Below are positions 61,563 through 64,000 of a stretch of DNA of 64,000 nt, piece after piece. The stretch spans positions 1,798,001 through 1,862,000 of the forward strand of contig NZ_CP040786.1 of the NCBI RefSeq assembly GCF_021922925.1, read 5' to 3'. The stretch comes from Clavibacter phaseoli (GTDB taxonomy: Bacteria > Actinomycetota > Actinomycetes > Actinomycetales > Microbacteriaceae). A program made the translations under genes and the position numbers. A model generated the notes under the pieces. It did no database searches and was not told where the DNA came from. It saw nothing but the letters and a program-made list of their open reading frames with translations. The number at the start of each line of letters is the position of its first letter. Position 1 is the first letter of the stretch.

Positions 61563-62367
61563 AGACCAGGCCGATCGCCGTCATCACCGCGAAGTAGAGC
61601 ACGTGGCCGAGGACCGCGATCGAGAGCGCGCCCGTCGTGAAGCCGCGCACGAGCTCCACCGCGTGCCAGAGCGGCAGCGCCTGGATGACCGCCTGGATCC
61701 ACGCCGGGTACACCGACAGCGGGTAGAAGGTCGCGGAGAACAGGAACATGGGCAGCAGGACGAAGTTGATCCAGTCCATCTGCTGGAAGGTCTTCATGTA
61801 GCTCGTCACGGCCATGCCGAAGCTCGCGAAGGCCAGCGCGATGAGCACCACGGACGGCAGCGCGAGGATCGCCCACCACGACAGGTTGAGGCCGAGCACC
61901 TGCATCACGACCAGGAAGCCGGACGAGTAGACGACGCCGCGGAGCAGCGCCAGGCCGATCTCGCCGAACGCCACGTCGAGCGGCCCGAGCGAGGTCGCGA
62001 GCATGCCCTGGTACAGCTTCGAGTGGTTCATCTTGAAGAAGACGTTCCAGGTGGAGTCGTAGACGGCGCCGTTCATGGCGGAGACCGCGAGGAGCGCCGG
62101 CGCGATGTACGCGGCGTACGGCACGGGCTGGCCGGTGCTCGTGGTCACGTCGCCCACGAGGGAGCCCAAGCCGATCCCCATCGCGAGCAGGTAGAAGACG
62201 GGCTCGAAGAAGCCGGAGAGGACGACCGTCCAGTTGGTGCTGCGCGTCGCCAGCAGGCCGCGGGAGAGCACCGAGCGGGCGTTGCCGGCGTAGAGCGCGC
62301 GGGGGCCGCCGCGGCTCCGACGGGCGGCGGGCGCGGGGGCGTCCGCCGGCATCGTGGATCCGGTCAT
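61525..62367 (-). CDS. ABC-2 type transporter permease B (NodJ/DrrB-like)
   Basis: 280 residues, six helices. SVLSRGLLATRSTNWTVVLSGFFEPVFYLLAMGIGLGSLVGDV and TWNVFFKMNHSKLYQGMLATSLGPLDVAFGEIGLALLRG are characteristic of the NodJ-like ABC-2 exporters for lipo-oligosaccharide or drug efflux. WINFVLLPMFLFSATFYPLSVYP is the conserved exit region. It overlaps permease A by ATGA, and the two form a heterodimeric channel. Its 3' end overlaps the MFS gene by 38 bp. Confidence 0.88.
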   Translation of the reverse strand: MTGSTMPADAPAPAARRSRGGPRALYAGNARSVLSRGLLATRSTNWTVVLSGFFEPVFYLLAMGIGLGSLVGDVTTSTGQPVPYAAYIAPALLAVSAMNGAVYDSTWNVFFKMNHSKLYQGMLATSLGPLDVAFGEIGLALLRGVVYSSGFLVVMQVLGLNLSWWAILALPSVVLIALAFASFGMAVTSYMKTFQQMDWINFVLLPMFLFSATFYPLSVYPAWIQAVIQALPLWHAVELVRGFTTGALSIAVLGHVLYFAVMTAIGLVFTTRRLRVLFLG

Positions 62368-63248
62368 GCGCGCAGCCTCCTCGTCGCGACGCGGCGGGCC
62401 AGCGTCCAGCCCACCGCGAGCCAGAGCAGCAGGTACGCGACGTGCGCGACCGTGAGCCAGAGCGGCTCCTCCATGCCGTAGGTGGCGACGCGGCCGAGCT
62501 CGGTGCCGTGCCAGAGCGGCGAGATCCAGCCGATCCACTGCAGCCAGACGGGGAACTGCGTGAGCGGGAAGAACGTGCCCGAGAACAGCGAGAGCGGCGT
62601 GATCACGAAGCGCATCACCATCGCGATCTGGCCGGTGTCCTGCGTGAGGGTCGCGACGTAGGCCATGAGCATCACGCCGATCGCCATGCCCGTGAGCACC
62701 GCGGCGCCGATCGCGAGGACGCCCGTGCCGAGCGGCACCGCGCCGAACAGGAGCATGAACGCGAAGTAGGCGATGCAGGTGGGCGCCATGCGGATCGCGA
62801 CGCCGATCACCTGGCCGTCGATGATCTGCGCCGGGGTCAGCGGCGACGCGTTCATCGCCTGGAAGACGGGGTTCCACTTGAAGCCGCCGAAGATCGGGTA
62901 GCTGAACTCCTCGCTCGCGACCGTCATGGCGCTCGTCGCGAGCAGCGCGGGCGCCACGAACACGAGAAAGCTGACGCCGAGCGCCTGGTTCGCGTCCGTG
63001 CCGCGGTCGACGACCGTCGCGAGGCCGACGCCGAGCGCGTAGAGGTAGACGTAGGGGCTCGCGATGCCGGTCGCGAGCGCGGTGCCGAGGTAGGCGCGGA
63101 TCCCGAGCAGCCGGTGCTCGGCCGCGTACCAGGCGCCGAAGCGGCGGGGGCGGACGCCTCCGGCGACGGCACGGGCGCGGTGGTCGGCGCCGGTGCCGGA
63201 TCCCTCGGCCGCGGGTCCCCCGGCGGCGGCGTGGTCGACGACGCTCAC
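62364..63248 (-). CDS. ABC-2 type transporter permease A (NodJ/DrrB-like)
   Basis: 294 residues. A cytosolic Gly/Ala-rich N-terminus of about 40 residues precedes HRLLGIRAYLGTALATGIASPYVYLYALGVGLATVVD. FSYPIFGGFKWNPVFQAMNASPLTPAQIIDGQVIGVAIRM and RFVITPLSLFSGTFFPLTQFPVWLQWIGWISPLWHGTELGR parallel permease B, so the pair arose by duplication. GTG 63248 overlaps the ATPase stop by GTGA. The exported substrate is unknown. Confidence 0.88.
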   Translation of the reverse strand: MSVVDHAAAGGPAAEGSGTGADHRARAVAGGVRPRRFGAWYAAEHRLLGIRAYLGTALATGIASPYVYLYALGVGLATVVDRGTDANQALGVSFLVFVAPALLATSAMTVASEEFSYPIFGGFKWNPVFQAMNASPLTPAQIIDGQVIGVAIRMAPTCIAYFAFMLLFGAVPLGTGVLAIGAAVLTGMAIGVMLMAYVATLTQDTGQIAMVMRFVITPLSLFSGTFFPLTQFPVWLQWIGWISPLWHGTELGRVATYGMEEPLWLTVAHVAYLLLWLAVGWTLARRVATRRLRA

Positions 63249-64000
63249 TCGACCAGGCTCCGTCCGGTGAGGCGCAGGAAGACGTCCTCGAGACTGGAGC
63301 GGCGCACGAGCGTGGTGATGGGCTTCAGGCCCTGCTCGAGGATCCGGCTGAGCACGGCCTCGCCGTCGGACGCGTACACGAGCACGCGGTCGGGCAGCAC
63401 CTCCACGCGGTCGCCGAACCCGGCGATCTCGCGCGACGCGGACTCGTTGCGGTCGGACCCGAAGCGCACCTCGAGCACCTCGCGGCTGGAGTGGTCGCGG
63501 ATGAGGGACGCAGGCGAGCCCTCGGCCATGATCCGACCCTCGTCGACCACGACGATCCGGTCGCACAGCTGCTCGGCCTCGTCCATGTAGTGCGTGGTCA
63601 GGACGAGCGTCGTGCCCTGCTCCTTGAGGCGGAACAGCCGGTCCCAGAGGATGTGGCGGGCCTGCGGGTCGAGGCCGGTCGTCGGCTCGTCGAGCAGCAG
63701 GATCCGCGGGTCGCTGATGAGGGCGCGCGCGATCGTGAGCCGTCGCTTCATGCCGCCGGAGAGGTCGTCGACCTTGGCGCCCGCACGGTCGCTGAGCTGC
63801 GCGAACTCGAGCAGCTCGTCGGCGCGCGCCGCGACCTGCTTCCGCGGCAGCCCGAAGTAGCGGCCGTAGACGATGAGGTTGTCGCGCGCCTTGAGCTCCA
63901 GGTCGAGGTTGTCGGCCTGCGGCACGACGCCGAGCTGCGAGCGGATCTCGGGACCGTGCGTGTCCGGGTCGAGCCCGAGGATGTCGAGCGATCCGCCCGT
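63245..64000 (-). CDS. ABC-2 exporter ATP-binding protein (NodI/DrrA-like), 5' end outside window
   Basis: The 251 C-terminal residues are visible; the Walker A segment lies beyond base 64000. Present are the Q-loop (RSQLGVVPQADNLDLELKARDNLIVYGRYFGLPRKQV), signature LSGGMKRRLTIARAL, Walker B ILLLDEPTTGLDPQAR, and the H-loop LVLTTHYMDEAEQLCDR. The C-terminal regulatory domain ends IGGL-like ITTLVRRSSLEDVFLRLTGRSL, typical of DrrA/NodI. It forms one operon with the two permeases, each joined by 4-bp overlaps. Confidence 0.92.
   Translation of the reverse strand, partial: TGGSLDILGLDPDTHGPEIRSQLGVVPQADNLDLELKARDNLIVYGRYFGLPRKQVAARADELLEFAQLSDRAGAKVDDLSGGMKRRLTIARALISDPRILLLDEPTTGLDPQARHILWDRLFRLKEQGTTLVLTTHYMDEAEQLCDRIVVVDEGRIMAEGSPASLIRDHSSREVLEVRFGSDRNESASREIAGFGDRVEVLPDRVLVYASDGEAVLSRILEQGLKPITTLVRRSSLEDVFLRLTGRSLVE

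Overview
This window is about 73% G+C chromosomal DNA from a high-G+C Gram-positive bacterium. Gene content, GTG starts, 4-bp ATGA/GTGA stop-start overlaps and TANNNT -10 boxes placed 6-7 nt before ATG point to Actinobacteria, family Microbacteriaceae. My impression is Clavibacter, a genus of plant pathogens, but that rests on recall and not on a search. I see no insertion sequence, prophage, CRISPR array, tRNA or rRNA. Genes cover almost everything and no gap exceeds 300 bp.

Layout. 1-5022: start of a TRAM-domain RNA methyltransferase, a 51-bp tandem repeat, maf, an unknown gene, biotin carboxylase/BCCP (accA) and an LpdA-type flavoprotein without redox cysteines. 5023-20584: a nucleoside uptake and salvage region. 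It holds purine nucleoside phosphorylase, a sugar-phosphate mutase, a MerR regulator with a membrane protein, a PTS IIA/IIB pair without IIC, adenosine deaminase, a nucleoside hydrolase, and an operon of two BMP lipoproteins, ABC ATPase, two permeases, cdd and deoA. 20659-23073: mannose-1-phosphate guanylyltransferase divergent from a GT4 mannosyltransferase-like enzyme. 23101-26850: sdhCDAB behind a DtxR-like palindrome. 26871-32468: PTS enzyme I, a YihY/BrkB membrane protein, exonuclease III, trpS and a HAD phosphatase. 32519-36306: an FMN riboswitch and ribD-ribE-ribBA-ribH. 36319-42978: a Fur/Zur-like operator and a five-gene operon (two ATPases, MFS, family-5 lipoprotein, fused DppB-DppC permease). 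42702-48758: an opposing run encoding a DUF4956 membrane protein, a VTC polyphosphate-polymerase domain protein, a beta-helix lipoprotein, a phosphodiester glycosidase and a GT2-GtrA fusion, with an unknown membrane protein just upstream. 49007-51711: an MHS-type MFS transporter, a MOSC protein and two small membrane proteins. 51759-58069: a LacI-controlled sugar ABC importer with a GH3 glycosidase. 58156-61562: an XRE membrane regulator behind an 11-bp-phased repeat array, an unknown gene, ribokinase and an MFS exporter. 61525-64000: a NodIJ/DrrAB-type ABC-2 exporter, cut by the window end.

How parts work together. The BMP/ABC system should import nucleosides, and the deaminases, phosphorylases, hydrolase, mutase and ribokinase turn them into bases and pentose phosphates. 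ManC makes GDP-mannose, a likely donor for the adjacent GT4 enzyme. SdhCDAB feeds menaquinone. The least conventional loci are the ABC/MFS operon, which resembles an opine-metallophore (Cnt-like) uptake/export set under a metal-type operator, and the VTC/DUF4956/beta-helix/glycosidase/GtrA set, which may be an uncharacterised cell-surface polymer system. The tails of these two operons overlap antisense by 277 bp.
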